Source: Tetrahymena thermophila SB210 (lineage: Eukaryota; Ciliophora; Oligohymenophorea; Hymenostomatida; Tetrahymenidae). From it: a DNA stretch of 64,000 nucleotides. Below the pieces are notes generated by a model. The model did not search any database. It was not told where the DNA came from and saw nothing but the letters and a program-made list of their open reading frames with translations. Positions 1 through 13,130 of the stretch are shown here, in pieces. A program made the position numbers and the translations under genes. The DNA is taken from assembly GCF_000189635.1 (NCBI RefSeq), contig NW_002476244.1, forward strand, positions 62,001 through 126,000, given 5' to 3'. Positions within the stretch are counted from its first letter, which is position 1. Every line of letters starts with the position of its first letter.

Positions 1-542
1 AATTTCACCTTTCATCAAATAGATAATCTTATTTATAATTACTATTAAAATAAGTAATCAAATTTTAATTTTTTTGTAAAATTCATTTAACAGCAACAAG
101 TTCATTTATTAATTCATCCTCATTCATTTTTTTGTTTTTTTTTTGTAATTTGAAAGTAGACTATAAGGAGAGCTTGGGTTTTGCTTCTTCTTTTAAGAAA
201 TTTGACTTAGGAGTAATTCTTTTAGTTTTCTATGTTTATCTTTATGAGAGGTATCAGTATTAAATATATAGGAGTTAATAAATGATATCATTTATAATGA
301 ACAAAATTCCACTATTCCAAATGCCTTATCCAAAAAAATCATTAATTAAATTAATATAAATAATTAGATGTAGCCAAAATCATTGAGAATTATAAGACTG
401 ATTAAAAAAGATTCAATCAAACAATATAGTTAAAATAAGATAAACAAGCCATTAATATTATTAGCATCGCAAGCATAATAAAAATAGCCCATTTATAAAA
501 AATTCCTTAGGTCATAGTATATTAAATAAGGTGTTTGTTGAG
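1..542. other. AT-rich 5' flank of the first gene
   Basis: No independent gene recognised. An ATG at 368 opens a 57-codon frame (to a TGA at 539) that is offset from the downstream gene. It could be a first exon: a GT at 429 and an AG at 509-510 would remove 82 nt and join it in frame to the gene that follows. This is only a consistent splice guess. Confidence 0.35.
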
Positions 543-2027
543 ATGGAAATTGAGGAATAGCACTACTTTTAAAATCATTAAATTTAATATCAGCCATCTC
601 ATTATGAGATGTAAATAGAGACACCTTAATAATAAATAGTAAATATGAATGAATAACATAATTACCAAGTGTCAAGTGAAGGGCAAGAAAATTGTAAATT
701 ATAGGAAAGTTAAAATTTGATAAATTGCAACGCTTCAAATTCTACATTAAATGTTTTAAAGTAAAAAGAAATAGCCTAAAAAAATAAAGATTCACTTTCT
801 GTCTACTCTTTAAATTCTTCATCATCTTCTTCTTCCTCCTCTGTTAAAAAGCGCAAACCTTCAAACAATTTCGATATCGAATCAGCTCTTTCTTAAAATT
901 CTTCTGGAGATTACTCTAGATAAGTGGATTACAAGCTTCAACCAATTTATAAATAGCTGTTTCCTAATTCATTTGTGCATATTTTTGGTGATATGGTTAT
1001 CCACACTGATATTAACAACTTAGAAGATTACATTGGAATTAATTCACCTTTTAATTACATAAAAAAAATATAATAAATTTAATATAAAAAAGCAAATTAA
1101 ACACTTGAGGTTTTGCTTGATAAAACGAATACCACATTTATAGACTACGACCACCTTATTTAACTTTTTTCCAATTATCCTGAAAAAACAATCCACGAGC
1201 TAGGTAAAAACCTTGAAAGATACAAATGCTACTCAATAAAATAATAAAAAATGGTCTAGATATGCTCTTAGTAAGAAGGTTATGCTGAATTTACACGTTT
1301 GAAATAAGTGAAATTTGAGAGATTTAAGTAGAAAGCTATGGAAATAGTAGACTAATATAAAAATGAATACATATGTTATATTATGTTTCAAAGAAATTAT
1401 GATACTGGAGGAGCTGAAATGAGAATAGTAGGTTTGAATGAAAAGCTCATTTCTCTTCTTGGCACTAGTGTTAATGATTTTGAAGAGCTAACAAGGAGAG
1501 TTGGAATGTATTGCTTCTAAAATAAATACATTTATAATTACATACTAAGTAAATATATTGAATAAATGGGAGAAACTTTAAGAAAGTCTCATGAATTTAG
1601 ACAGGCTGAAAATATTTAATTAAATAGAGGAGTCGAAAAAGCTTTCTCGTTGGAATATTAAACTTCAATGTTAACTATTGACGATTTTATGGTTGATTCT
1701 ACAATTAGATTAGAGACTTATGTAGATTGTACAGATGAAGATTCTGACATAGCTCATGATTTGTTAAAATTCAGAGACATGCTCCACATTTTTAGAATTA
1801 ATATAACAGATGAAACCATAAACACATTAAGAATATAAAGATTAGGCTAAACACCAAATTATAAAGATATAATCTAAAAAGAGTCTCTCTACTATGAGCT
1901 AGAAGCATCCATATTTTTAGAAAAATTCTATGGACCTAAAAGAGAGACTTAAGAAGATATAAAAAAGAAAGAAGAACTTGAAATAATCCAAAAATAAAAA
2001 ACTTGTGGCTTCCGTCAAATAAGTTGA
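543..2027 (+). CDS. hypothetical protein, PAS-like core (weak)
   Basis: A single open frame of 494 residues read with TAA/TAG = Gln, closing at TGA 2025-2027. The start is the first in-frame ATG after a TGA at 399-401; a spliced upstream exon beginning at 368 is possible. A Ser run and a basic KKRKP patch (possible nuclear signal) lie near residues 90-105. The C-terminal two thirds contains a segment around residues 285-320 (IVGLNEKLISLLGTSVNDF) that recalls PAS domains. I do not recognise the family with certainty. A nuclear regulator is one possibility, based only on the basic patch and the PAS-like stretch. The frame is clearly coding: varied codons, higher GC than flanks, no TGA for almost 1.5 kb. 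Confidence 0.7.
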
Positions 2028-5000
2028 TGATAATAAGTAAATAATAATTAAATGTAATTTCAAATATAATTAATAATATAATTAAAATCTAAATTACTTA
2101 ATAATGATAATATATACGATTAGTAGATATTTAAAATATAATAAAAATAAACATTTTTAATTTACTTTATACATAAATTAAATGCTATTCTTATCTGAAA
2201 TTAATTTGAAATTTATTTTTAAATTTCTGTAGTACGTTAAAAAATAGAAATAACTGTGCTACCAGAAAGTCAAAAATGATGATCCCCTTAATAAAAATTG
2301 GTTTTAATAATAAAATTATACAAAAATGCATAGATAGATAGATTCATTTATTATATCTGCTTGTTTTTATCTTAGAATTCATTTGTGTTGTACATTAAAG
2401 TTTAAGATGATAATCAAACAAACTAATGAAATTAGCTTTAATTAAATTATTATTAACAGCTTTTATATGAATTTTTAAACAATAAAAATTAAAAATCTAT
2501 CTTTAAAAGTTATTAATTATAATGTAAGATACGTCTTCAATAAAATATTTCTTATTAATTTACTTAAATTTTAATTATGTTTTAATATTAACCTACATTC
2601 AAGTCTTTTTAAAATAATAATCAATTTTTGAGTTTAAAAGAATTCATTTCTGATTACAAAAGTTTATTTTCAATTTAGCTATTTTTATCCATAAAAGTAA
2701 TAACTTATTTATTTATTTATTTTTTACTTTTGACTTATTGTTAAAACCTAATTTTAAATTATAAAAATGTTTTTTAAATTTCAAATTATTATTTTTATCA
2801 TTATCATATTTATTAATTAATTGTCAATTAATAGCTTGATGTTAAAGTTTTTTAGTTAAAATAAAATTGAAATTTAATTCTTAATTTTAGTGAAAAACTT
2901 TAATTTTTAATTGCTTTACAATACAATTTATTTTGATATGAAATTTGTAAAAACCAATATAAATGGTATAATTTTTATAAACCTTTAGATTATTTATACA
3001 CCATAGGTTAATGATAGGAATGATTCTGTCTTTTTATTTTTTTATGACTTTGGTCTTTTTCTAAAAAACAGATAAAATAATAGTTTTTACTGCTTTATAA
3101 TCATGGTAAATATGATAATTCAGTATTTATAAAAAAATATTTGATTATTTTTAAATTTAGTAAAAATAGACTTAAAAGTCTTTAAATTCTTACATAATTT
3201 CTCAACTTAATAAACTTTTATATATGATTTAATATAAATTAATTTAATAATTAATTATTACATTTTTTTCACATATTAAAATTTTATTTTATATATTTTA
3301 ATCCATCATTTTTTTCTTTAAATAATGAAAAAGTTTTAAATTGCTGATAATTTTTAATTTTTAGTACCAACTTATTATTCTAATTCTAAAAAAAATTTAT
3401 TGTTAATATCCAATTTTTTTCAATTGATTATATTAGCTTATCTTTTATTTTTGGCTTTTCTATTGCTACTAATTTCTTGAGCCACCAAAAATATTTTTAA
3501 TAGGGTTAATAAATGGGCTATTTGAAGGTTATTCATCTAATCTTTTGATTTTTAGAACTATATTTTTTGTTCGCTCTTGCTTTAATAATTTAAAATTTAT
3601 TTTACTTTTTCATAAAACTGATCTTAATATTTTGTATTTTGTTTTTTAGATGTCTATATAAATATTTTTTTTTAAGTTTTAACAAATTTTTTCAATTAAA
3701 AATGATAAATAAATAAATAAATCACTTATTTTGTTTTTTAAAAAGTAAATTTAAATAGATTTGCTTTAAGAATAAAAGTAAAATTTTAATTTTATTTATT
3801 TATGAATTATTGGGCAAACATTAAGTAAAGTAGATTTAATTAAAACTTTTGTATAATGAATTCATTCTCTAATACATATATCAAATATTGATATAGAAAG
3901 AAAAATTGATTATTTTTACTCAAACATTCTTTCAGTAAAACAATAGATTTTTAGTAAGCTAATAGCATAAATCTAATTTTAATTCTTTTATTAATAAAAG
4001 TTAAACAGTAAATAGAATCGTTGTTTGAATAGATTAAACAATTTAAAATCTATTAAAAAGCTAGAAAATGAAAATTAAATGCATATTTTAAGTACAAATA
4101 AATTTAGCTGTACATTAGATATTTCTTTTAATAAATACATTTTCTAAAGTAATAAAAAGAGTTATTTATAATTGTCAATTTTTGAGAGATTAGTTTACCA
4201 TTTTTATCCTTAAAAAATAAAAATCTGAATTTTAAAATACTTACTGCTTTATTCAAATAAATATTATATTTGCGAAATAATTTTATTTAACGAAAAAAAT
4301 TAGAATAAATCTAGAATCCAATATATTTGCACATTTTAAAAGTTTTTTGTTCTTACTTACTATTTATTGATTAATTGCATGCATGATTTATCGCTTATTA
4401 AAATAAATATAGATTTGAATTTCGAAATTTCATCTATTTAAAGTAAATTAAGATTATTTTGAATAATTAAGTTTACCTTATTCATAACAAAGTCAATTTA
4501 TAAAAGAAAAAAAATTTAGTTTTTTCAAAACAATAATCTGGAATATGTGAGAGTAGTTTGAGATAAAGTATTTAGATTTTTTACTAGAAAAACAGTTCAA
4601 GTAATGCTTACTCGATTTAATTTTTTAAACTTAATAAAATATATAATTTGAAAAGGGAATGAAATAGCTATCTTTTCAATTTATTAAGCAAATTTATTAT
4701 TCAAATACAACATAAAAATATATTAAATAGTAAATCAAAATTAAAAATACTATTAAATTTTAGTGTATAATAGCATAAACTAGTATTATTATTATTATTT
4801 TTTCATGGTTAATAAATAATATTTGATAAGTAATCTGCTTTCATGGTTATTAATTTATTATTTACAATTATCAATAAATATTGTTTTAAAAAAAGTATAA
4901 TGATAACAACTATTATGTATAATCAACACACACACCACTTATTTTTTTATTAGTATCTTATCTTCTTATTATATATTTATATTGCATATAGTTATATGGT

Positions 5001-5165
5001 ATATACGATGAGAAAAACGAATTAACAAGCTCATAATCCAGATTTTTACTAGAAAATAATTGAACACAGTTTAATTAAATATATAATAAATAATTCAAAA
5101 AGTAAAACAAAAAAAATCAAAACATATCTTAAGAATTTAATATACTTACTATAAATTAAAAATAA
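2028..5165. other. 3.1-kb AT-rich gap, nothing recognised
   Basis: The longest gap in the window. Both strands were read with TGA as the only stop. I saw homopolymer A/T runs and no stretch with protein-like composition, tRNA-like fold or similarity to the flanking gene families. It separates the orphan gene from the tandem array. Confidence 0.5.
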
Positions 5166-7808
5166 ATGAGTCTATTGTTTTTAGATATCTTTGGAATAGG
5201 TATTGGTTTGCGATATATGAATAAACATGAATATTAAACCAACTTTGGTGTTGCAATCACTATCCTTATTGGCTGCTTTTTAGGAGTTTAAATATTTTTA
5301 GTAGGTAAAGAAGTAATTAACAAATCTAACCCAGAAGTTATTTTTGCAGAGAGATTTGTAGCAAGCCCTGACAGATTTAATATAACAAGGAAAACATTTA
5401 ATTTTGCTTTTGGTGCTTAATTTCCTGGAAATTTTTCTTAGTTCATAGATGAATCTATTTATACTGTTACCGCTGAGCAAGTTTCTATGAAAAAGAAGTA
5501 TAACTAATCTAGTGGAGATTATTATTAAGAATGGTAGACGCTTCCTATTAGAGTCCATCCTTGTAGTTCAAAAGATTTTGAAGTAAATGAGTCTATTGAT
5601 TATTTTAATAAGTTGGCTGGTCTAGAGTAAATGTATTGTCTAGACTATGACAGTTAAAATTTATTTATTGAAGGAAACTTTGATTAAGATTCGTATGGAC
5701 TTATATAAATTAAATTTAGAATGTGCACCGGAAAGTAAAACTGTAGAGATCCTAGCGAGATTAGAAAAATTCTAACTAACTCTTTCGTTGCTCACTATAC
5801 GAATGACCTTATAGTAAATCCTAAAAATGTTAATCCTTTCTAGACAATATCAAGGGATATGTATTGGAGTACTAATCCTATCTATCCGAAAGATGCTTAT
5901 CTTTATTACAGAAATATATATTTTTAAACTGATAACGGGATTGTTTTTGAAGAAATAGAAACTTAAAGATAGCCTTCATTAAGCTACATTTAAGAATAAG
6001 TATGAATATATTTTTCAATATTTTAATTTAGTTTTTGTTGAAAATACAATATTTAAAATAAATTAGTATTTTTCTTAAATTTCACAATTTAATTTAAAAA
6101 GGTTATTTTTGGTGAATCAGACTATTTTTTTGCGATGTATATCAGATTTGAAAAGGCTAAAGAGTCTATATATCATCGAAAATACAAAAAATTAGATAGC
6201 ATTCTTGCTGAAATAGGAGGAATTGCTAAAGCTCTAGTAATGATTGGTTTCATTATTTGTGTTCCTATAAATTAGCTTCAACTTTATAACTAACTTTCTA
6301 ACTCTTTGTTTAAGTACTCGAATTCTGAAATAGCATAAACAGAATAAGCACATCGAACTAATCATAAAATTGCAGGTAAAACGTTTGTCTAGATCATAGA
6401 AGCTCAAAAAATGTAAAGCGCTAAATAGATTGATTAAAATAGCAACTAAAACTAGTATTAAATTTATTCTTAAAAATAATTTATAGACAAAGAATAATCT
6501 TTGAGCTACGAATCACAAGTACAATCTCCATAATGTCAAAATTATATTACAAAAAACCAAATAACATCAAATTAAAGTTTAAGAGAAAAATCGATTGATA
6601 AAATTTATAAAAAGGAACTATTTTAAAAATAAAATGAAATTTTAAAAGCTAAATAAAAAGATTTTATCAATAGTGAAAAAGATTGTAAATAATTTAGGGC
6701 AGAACCTTAAGAGTTAATTAGTAACTAAAATGATCATAATACTAAATAAATAAATGTATAAAATAGTTATTATTAATAAGAAGCAAAAAATAATTTTAAT
6801 TTATTTAACATAATCAAAATCACTAAAGAAATTAAATTAAAATCTACTTAAAAACTCTAAATACCTCCTCAGCATGAGAAAGAAAAAAACATCGAAAAAT
6901 ATATACACTAAAAACAACTTTAATAAAGTATTAAAGATTATAATTATAAATCATAAAAAAGCTTAGCCAAGCTTAAACAATTATTAAATTAAAATGATAT
7001 TTAGAATTAAGAAAATGAAAGATTAAAACTGAAATGGTCTGATTACATTAGGTATTATCTTTGGCCTTTTGGAAGTTATGCAAAAAAGAAAAAACAAATT
7101 GATTACTCAGTTGAAAAGATTTATTAACATCTTGACATAATCTATATTGTAAAGAAACTTTTAGAGTTCGAAAAAGTCAAATAAGTCTTGCTGAATGAAG
7201 ATTAAAGAAAGCTTGTACAATTCTTCCCAAAGCCTCTTATAAGTGTAGAAGAAATAGAATAAGAAAAATTAGAAGAGAAAAAACTTTCAGTATCTAAAAA
7301 GTCATCCTAGAAACATGACTAAAAAAAACTATCAATAAATATTCTTAATAACTAATAAAAAGATGAAAAAGAAAAAGCAAAAGAAGCTTTCCAAGCTTTG
7401 CAAAATATTATAAAATAAGAAAAATTAAGCGAAGTAGATAAAAAAATACTAGAAATGCTCGATAACTCCATTTTAGAAAATATCCACAATAATGCCGAAT
7501 ATCTCTAAGAATAAATAAATTTCGAAGATTTAAATTCTTGTGCTCTTAATGATCAAAGGTCGATCCAGAGAGATAATATTTTAAGTTTTAATAACTAAGA
7601 TTTTAATCAATTAGTTAACATATAAAGCTAGCATAAAAATAAACAAAATGAATAAATAGATATTAAATATGATTAAAGTAACTAATAAGAAAGTTTTTTG
7701 GATGGATAAATGCCTAACGAAATAGGATCGTAAGAATTAACAAGCATGCCTTAATTAAATTTTGTAAATATTTAATAAATACAATTAAATTAAACTAAGA
7801 ATATTTGA
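5166..7808 (+). CDS. two-pass membrane protein, tandem family copy 1
   Basis: Joined exons 5166-5999 and 6102-7808 (intron 102 nt, GT...AG, phase 0) encode 846 residues. A short N-terminus is followed by membrane segment 1 (about residues 28-47). Then comes a domain of roughly 260 residues with cysteines in HPCSSKDF, MYCLDY and CTGKQNC, which I infer is luminal or extracellular. Membrane segment 2 is about 317-338 (IGGIAKALVMIGFIICVPI). The long Gln/Asn/Lys-rich tail carries a conserved block SDYIRYYLWPFG, then YQHLDIIYIVKKLLEFEKV and a FFPKPL motif. One membrane pass at each side of a cysteine-stabilised domain resembles P2X/ASIC-type channel topology, but I see no homology to those. The family resembles ciliate 'transmembrane protein, putative' expansions; function unknown. 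Confidence 0.88.
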
Positions 7809-8924
7809 ATTCGTATTAAAATTCATATTTTATAAATTTATTTTTATATAATATTCATTAATTCATAAAATTAACTTAGTTAGTTATTGATATTTAAATA
7901 AAAGCAAAACTAAAAATTTCAAACTATTTTCATATTATTCATTATCTAAATTATCTAATTATAGATAAATAAATTCATTTCTAAAATCTGGTGATAAACT
8001 ATCTCTATTTTTTATGAAAGTGCTCTATTTTTTAATTATATTTTTAAAAAATAAAACTATTAAAAATAGATTTTGATAATAATTTATTTAACATAAAATC
8101 AATTAAAAACATTTAATTTCATTTTTTTAATTTTAGCTTTTCAAAAAATTTTTAATATTAAATTAATTAAAATTTTAATTAATATATAGAGTTGTAAATG
8201 AATTAAAATATAATATATATCTATATATCACATACTCCTTCTTAGATATATTTAATTATTTACAACCTCTAATTTAAGACTTTTTTTTAAGAAAGGGAAA
8301 CTTTTAATTTACATATAATTCATACATAATTAAAAATTGTAAGCTAATTTAATTACAAGTAATAAAAAATATTATTAAATATAATCTAAATTAATTTGCT
8401 ATTTTAAGTATTTAATAAAGATAATAAATTTTTATTTTTATTTTCTAAAATTAAATCAAGTAATTCTAGTACAGTTCTATACTGAAAATAAAATTTAAAT
8501 TCAGTTAATAAAAATAACAAAACTCTTATATGGAATTCATATTTACTGGTTTATTTTTTATATATATAATCTTATGATTTTAAATATGCTTTCTCATATA
8601 TTTGTAATGTAAATTAATAAATACTTATGAACCCAGAATTTTATATAATTTATTACATTTAAAAGTTGCTATTTAGATAGGAACGAACTATTATTTGTTT
8701 ACATTAAAAAAAATTGATTACAAAATTGTCAAATATTTGATAATAAGAGGAAAGTGAAAAGCTAAACATTCAAGATTTTATAAAAAATTTTAATAGTAAA
8801 TTTGATAATTAAAAAATAGCTAATAATAATAATTAAAATAAAAGATAGAGAAAAAGAAAAAGACAGTAAAATACTTTAAAAACTAAATATTTATTTTAAA
8901 AAGCTATAAATAAATAAATATAAA
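7809..8924. other. intergenic DNA between copies 1 and 2
   Basis: AT-rich, no gene seen. From about 8340 it matches the region upstream of copy 3 (about 12530-13130), including an A/G-rich stretch AGAGAAAAAGAAAAAGACAG at 8848. This is shared 5' flanking DNA of the duplicated pair and the likely location of their promoters. Confidence 0.5.
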
Positions 8925-11830
8925 ATGAATCTTTTATTTTTAGATATCTTTGGAATAGGTTTAAATTTGCGTTATATGAATAAAAGTTAATATTAAACAA
9001 ATTTTGGTGTTGCAATTACTATCATAATAGGATGTCTATTAGGTGTTTAAATATTTTTAGTTGGCAAAGAGGTAATTTAAAAAACAAACCCAGATGTTAT
9101 TTTTGCCGAGCAATTTGTAGCCAGTCCTGCTAGATTTAATATAACAAGGAAAACATTTAACTTTGCATTTGGTGCATAATTTCCTGGTAACTTTTCGCAG
9201 TTCATTGATGAGTCTATTTACACAGTTTCTGCTGTGCAAGTTACTATGCAGAGGAAATTTAATTAAACTAGCGGTGAGTATTACTAAGACTGGAACAACC
9301 TTCCTATAGGTATTCATCCCTGCTCATCAAAAGATTTTGAAGTAGAAGAGTCTATTAATTACTTTAATACATTAGTTGGTTTAGAAAATATGTATTGTCT
9401 AGATTATGATAGTTAAGATTTATTTATGGAAGGAAGTTTCGATTAAGATTAATATGGGCTAATTTAAATTTAATTTAGGAGGTGTACTGGATAATAAAAT
9501 TGTAAAGATCCTGATGAGATAAATAAAATTTTAACTAATTCTTTTGTTTCCCACTACACAAACGACATTATAGTAAATCCTAAAAATGTTAACCCCTATT
9601 CAATTATATCAAGAGATATGTACTGGAGTACTAATCCAATCTACCCAAAAGATGCTTATCTTTATTATAGAAACATTTATGTTGAAACTGATAATGGGAT
9701 AGTTTTTGAAGACATCAGCACTTAAAGAAAACCTTCACTCAGCTAGACTGAAGAACAGGTATTTTTTTTTTTGTGAATTATATTTTAAGCTCATTTATGC
9801 GAATTTTATTTTTTAAATTTGATGTAGTTAGTTTTAAAAAAGGTAATATTTTCTATCTTTCTCTTTATTTTAATCAAAAAAAAGAATAGAAAAATTAAAA
9901 TTAAATATCATCTCTACCTAAACTATAACCAAAACAAGCTTATTTGAATCATGCGAAGTAATCTCAATAAGGTTTACTATTACCTAAAATATAGTATTAT
10001 TACTGAAAATTTTTGAAATTAATGTAAATAAAACCCAAACTAAAAATTAGAAAATTAAAATGTTTTTGTGATTTTTGTGATGTGATCTTAATTTAGAAAA
10101 TATTAATTCATTATATTTTAAATACTTTTTTAAGTTAATCATTAAATGTTGTATTTTTATTAAAACAGATTATATTCGGAGAAACTGACTATTTTTTTTA
10201 GATGCAGCTGAGATTTGAAAAGGCAAAAGAGTCTAAGTATCATAGAAAATATAAAAAATTAGATAGTATTCTGGCTGAAATAGGTGGTATCGCTAAAGCA
10301 TTAGTAATGATCGGTTTCATTATTTGTGTTCCTATTAATTAACTTTAACTCTATTACAAACTTTCTAACTCTTTATTTAAATATTCAAATTGTCAAAACA
10401 TATAAAAACAATAAACTAATAAAGCAATTCCAAAAAGTGCAGGGAAAACTTTTGTTGAAATAATAGAAGCTCAAAAGGAATAGAATAATAAATATATTGA
10501 TTAATAAAATTTAGATAATTCTTAAGTTTATTTTGAAAAATAATTTTTAGATAAAGAATAACATATAACTAAAGAATCTTAGTTATTTGTATCTTAACAA
10601 TAGTTTTAAGTCAGTAGAAATTAGATTTCTTCCAAATAATATAGAAGGGGATAATCTATGGAAAAATTTGTAACAAAAGAGCTAACTTAGAGGTAAATTA
10701 GTAAAAATAGAAAACAAGTAAATACAGACCCTATAGAATTAAACAAAAATTAAAATAATAAAATTATTAAAAATAATACATAAACTTAAGTTAATCTAAA
10801 TCAGGTTAAAAATGATTTTAATATTTTCGATATAATTAAAATAACTAAAAATATGAAATAAAAACAGTCTTAGCAACTTGAGCAGATACCTCAAGCACAG
10901 AAAGAAAACGATATACAAAATATTGGATAATAATTAAACTAATAAAATATTTAATATAATGATTACAAATAATAATAAATCTTAACTAATTGCTAGGAAT
11001 TATTTAATTAAAACGATAGTTAAAACAAAGAATATGAAGATTTAAAATTAAGTTGGTCTGATTATATCAAATATTATCTTTGGCCTTTTGGAAACTATGA
11101 CAAAAAGAAGAAATAAATTGACTACTCAGTAGAAAAGATTTACTAACATCTTGATATAATCTATATAGTTAAAAAGTTACTAGAGTTCGAAAAAGTTAAA
11201 TAAGTTTTACTTAATGAAGATTAAAGAAAGCTAATATAGTTCTTCCCAAAACCCTTAATTAATGTAGATGAAATAGAACAATATAAAAAAGAAGAAAAAG
11301 AGCTAATCAGATCATAAAAAAAAATGAAATACGAGTAAAAAAAATAAACTGTCAACATGCTAAACAATTAATAAATAAATGAAAAGTAAAGAGCAAAAGA
11401 AGCTTACGAAGCTTTGTAAAATATCATAAAAAAAGAAAAATTAAGCCAAATAGATAAAAAAATATTAGAAATGCTAGACGATTCGATATTGGAAAATATC
11501 CACAATAATGCTGAATACCTTCAATAATAATAAATAAATTTTTAAGGCATAAATTCTTGTATAATAAATGATTAAAAATAATTCTATTAGGAAGGCATTT
11601 AAAATTTTAACAACTAGATAAGTAAAGATATTTAATATCAAAATATATAAAATGAATAGAATAATATTGAAGAGATCTAAAGTAATTCTTTACAGAGCTC
11701 ATTAAAAAAAAAAATGCCAAATGAAATAGAGTCATAAGAAATAACTAGTATACAAGACATAAAATTATAAAATTTTAAATAAACTTAATTTAATTTAATT
11801 AAAAAGTTTTGAATAGTTTATATATACAAC
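8340..11830 (+). repeat. segmental duplication unit A1 (copy 2 with 5' flank)
   Basis: The copy 2 gene plus about 0.6 kb of 5' flank lines up with the block at 12530-16050: matching upstream tracts, matching long intron, near-identical exon 1 and similar gene end. ATG-to-ATG spacing is 4206 bp. Edges are approximate, judged by eye. Confidence 0.7.
8925..11812 (+). CDS. two-pass membrane protein, tandem family copy 2
   Basis: Exons 8925-9758 and 10169-11812 (825 residues). Exon 1 is exactly as long as in copies 1, 3, 4 and 5 (834 nt). The intron is 410 nt, four times that of copy 1, and contains the 17-mer discussed in the findings. Membrane segments lie near residues 28-47 and 317-338. The ectodomain cysteines (HPCSSKDF, MYCLDY, CTGQQNC) and the SDYIKYYLWPFG tail block are present. 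The tail is Gln/Asn/Lys-rich, and many of its Gln are TAA/TAG. Closest relative in the window is copy 3. It reads open throughout and shows no sign of being a pseudogene. Function unknown. Confidence 0.87.
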
Positions 11831-13130
11831 CAAAAATAGTGCTTCACTTGGCTGTATAGTCTATCTATATATGTAACACAATTGATTTCAAAAAAAAAAT
11901 TAAAGAATAAATTAATAATCATCGCTATTTAAATAAAGATGAAAATATTTTGAAAATTCTTAAGAGCATTAATTATTTATTTTTATTTTATATGAAAAAA
12001 ATTTTTGAAAACACTAAATATCTTTTCTCAAATTTTTTTACACATTTTCAAAAAAACTCAGAAAATAAAAACAAATTATTTTATTATTTAAAATGATTAA
12101 AAATAATTTTAATTAGAGTCTTATCAATTTTAACTTACAATTACCTAAATAAGAGATTAAGAAAGAAGACATTGTTAAAAATTGTGTATTTTTTATTGAA
12201 TTTTAATATAATTATCATTAAAATTATTAAAATACTTTATTTTTATTTTATAAACTAATTAATTGGTTGAGGTTTTATTGAAGTTTAAAATAAAAAGATC
12301 ATAATTTAAAAATCTACATAGCAAAAAGAAAATTCATTAAAACATTAATAGCCTTTCATTTTTAAAATCATGCTTATAAAAATATCTTTAATAAATTTTT
12401 TTGTTTGAAAATGTATTTTTTCAATTTTATGAATGGATGGATATTCATGAAAATATATTTTTTGAATTGCCTTATTTGATAGTAATTTACTATGAAATTA
12501 ATAAGTGCATTTTTAAAAATTGTATAACAAATTATATAGTTAAAAATAGCTCATTAATTTAATTGCAAGTAATCTTAAAAACTATTATAAAATATAATAT
12601 AAATTAATTTACTATTTTGAGTATTTTATTATGAAAGCAAATTTATATTTACTTTTTCTAAAACGAAATCTAATATTACTATTGCAGTTCTATTGGTAAT
12701 TAAATTAATTTAAGTAAATAAAATTAGCAAATATCTTTTATGAAATGTGTGGTTTCTAGTTGATTTATCATTTTAAATATCTAATCGTATAGTAATGTAA
12801 ATTAATAAATAAATATTTATTACCCAGTATTTTATATCATTTATATGTATTTGAAATTGGTAAGTTAATTAGGTACGAATTATTTATTATTTGCTTACAT
12901 TTAAAAAAATTAATTACAAAATAGTCAAATATTAATAATAAGAGGAAGGTGAAAAAGCTAAAAGTAAGAGGATTTATTAAAAATTTACAGTAAATTTAAT
13001 AATTAAAAAATATTTGATATCAATTAATTGAAATAAAAAACAGAGAAAAAGAAAAAGACAGTTTGTAAGTTAGTTAGTTATTTAGTATTTAAAAATAACT
13101 AAGCAAAATATTATTTAATTTTAAATATAA
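11813..13130. other. intergenic DNA between copies 2 and 3
   Basis: AT-rich with no gene seen. The last 0.6 kb is the counterpart of 8340-8924 upstream of copy 2, including the same A/G-rich tract at 13042. Confidence 0.5.
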
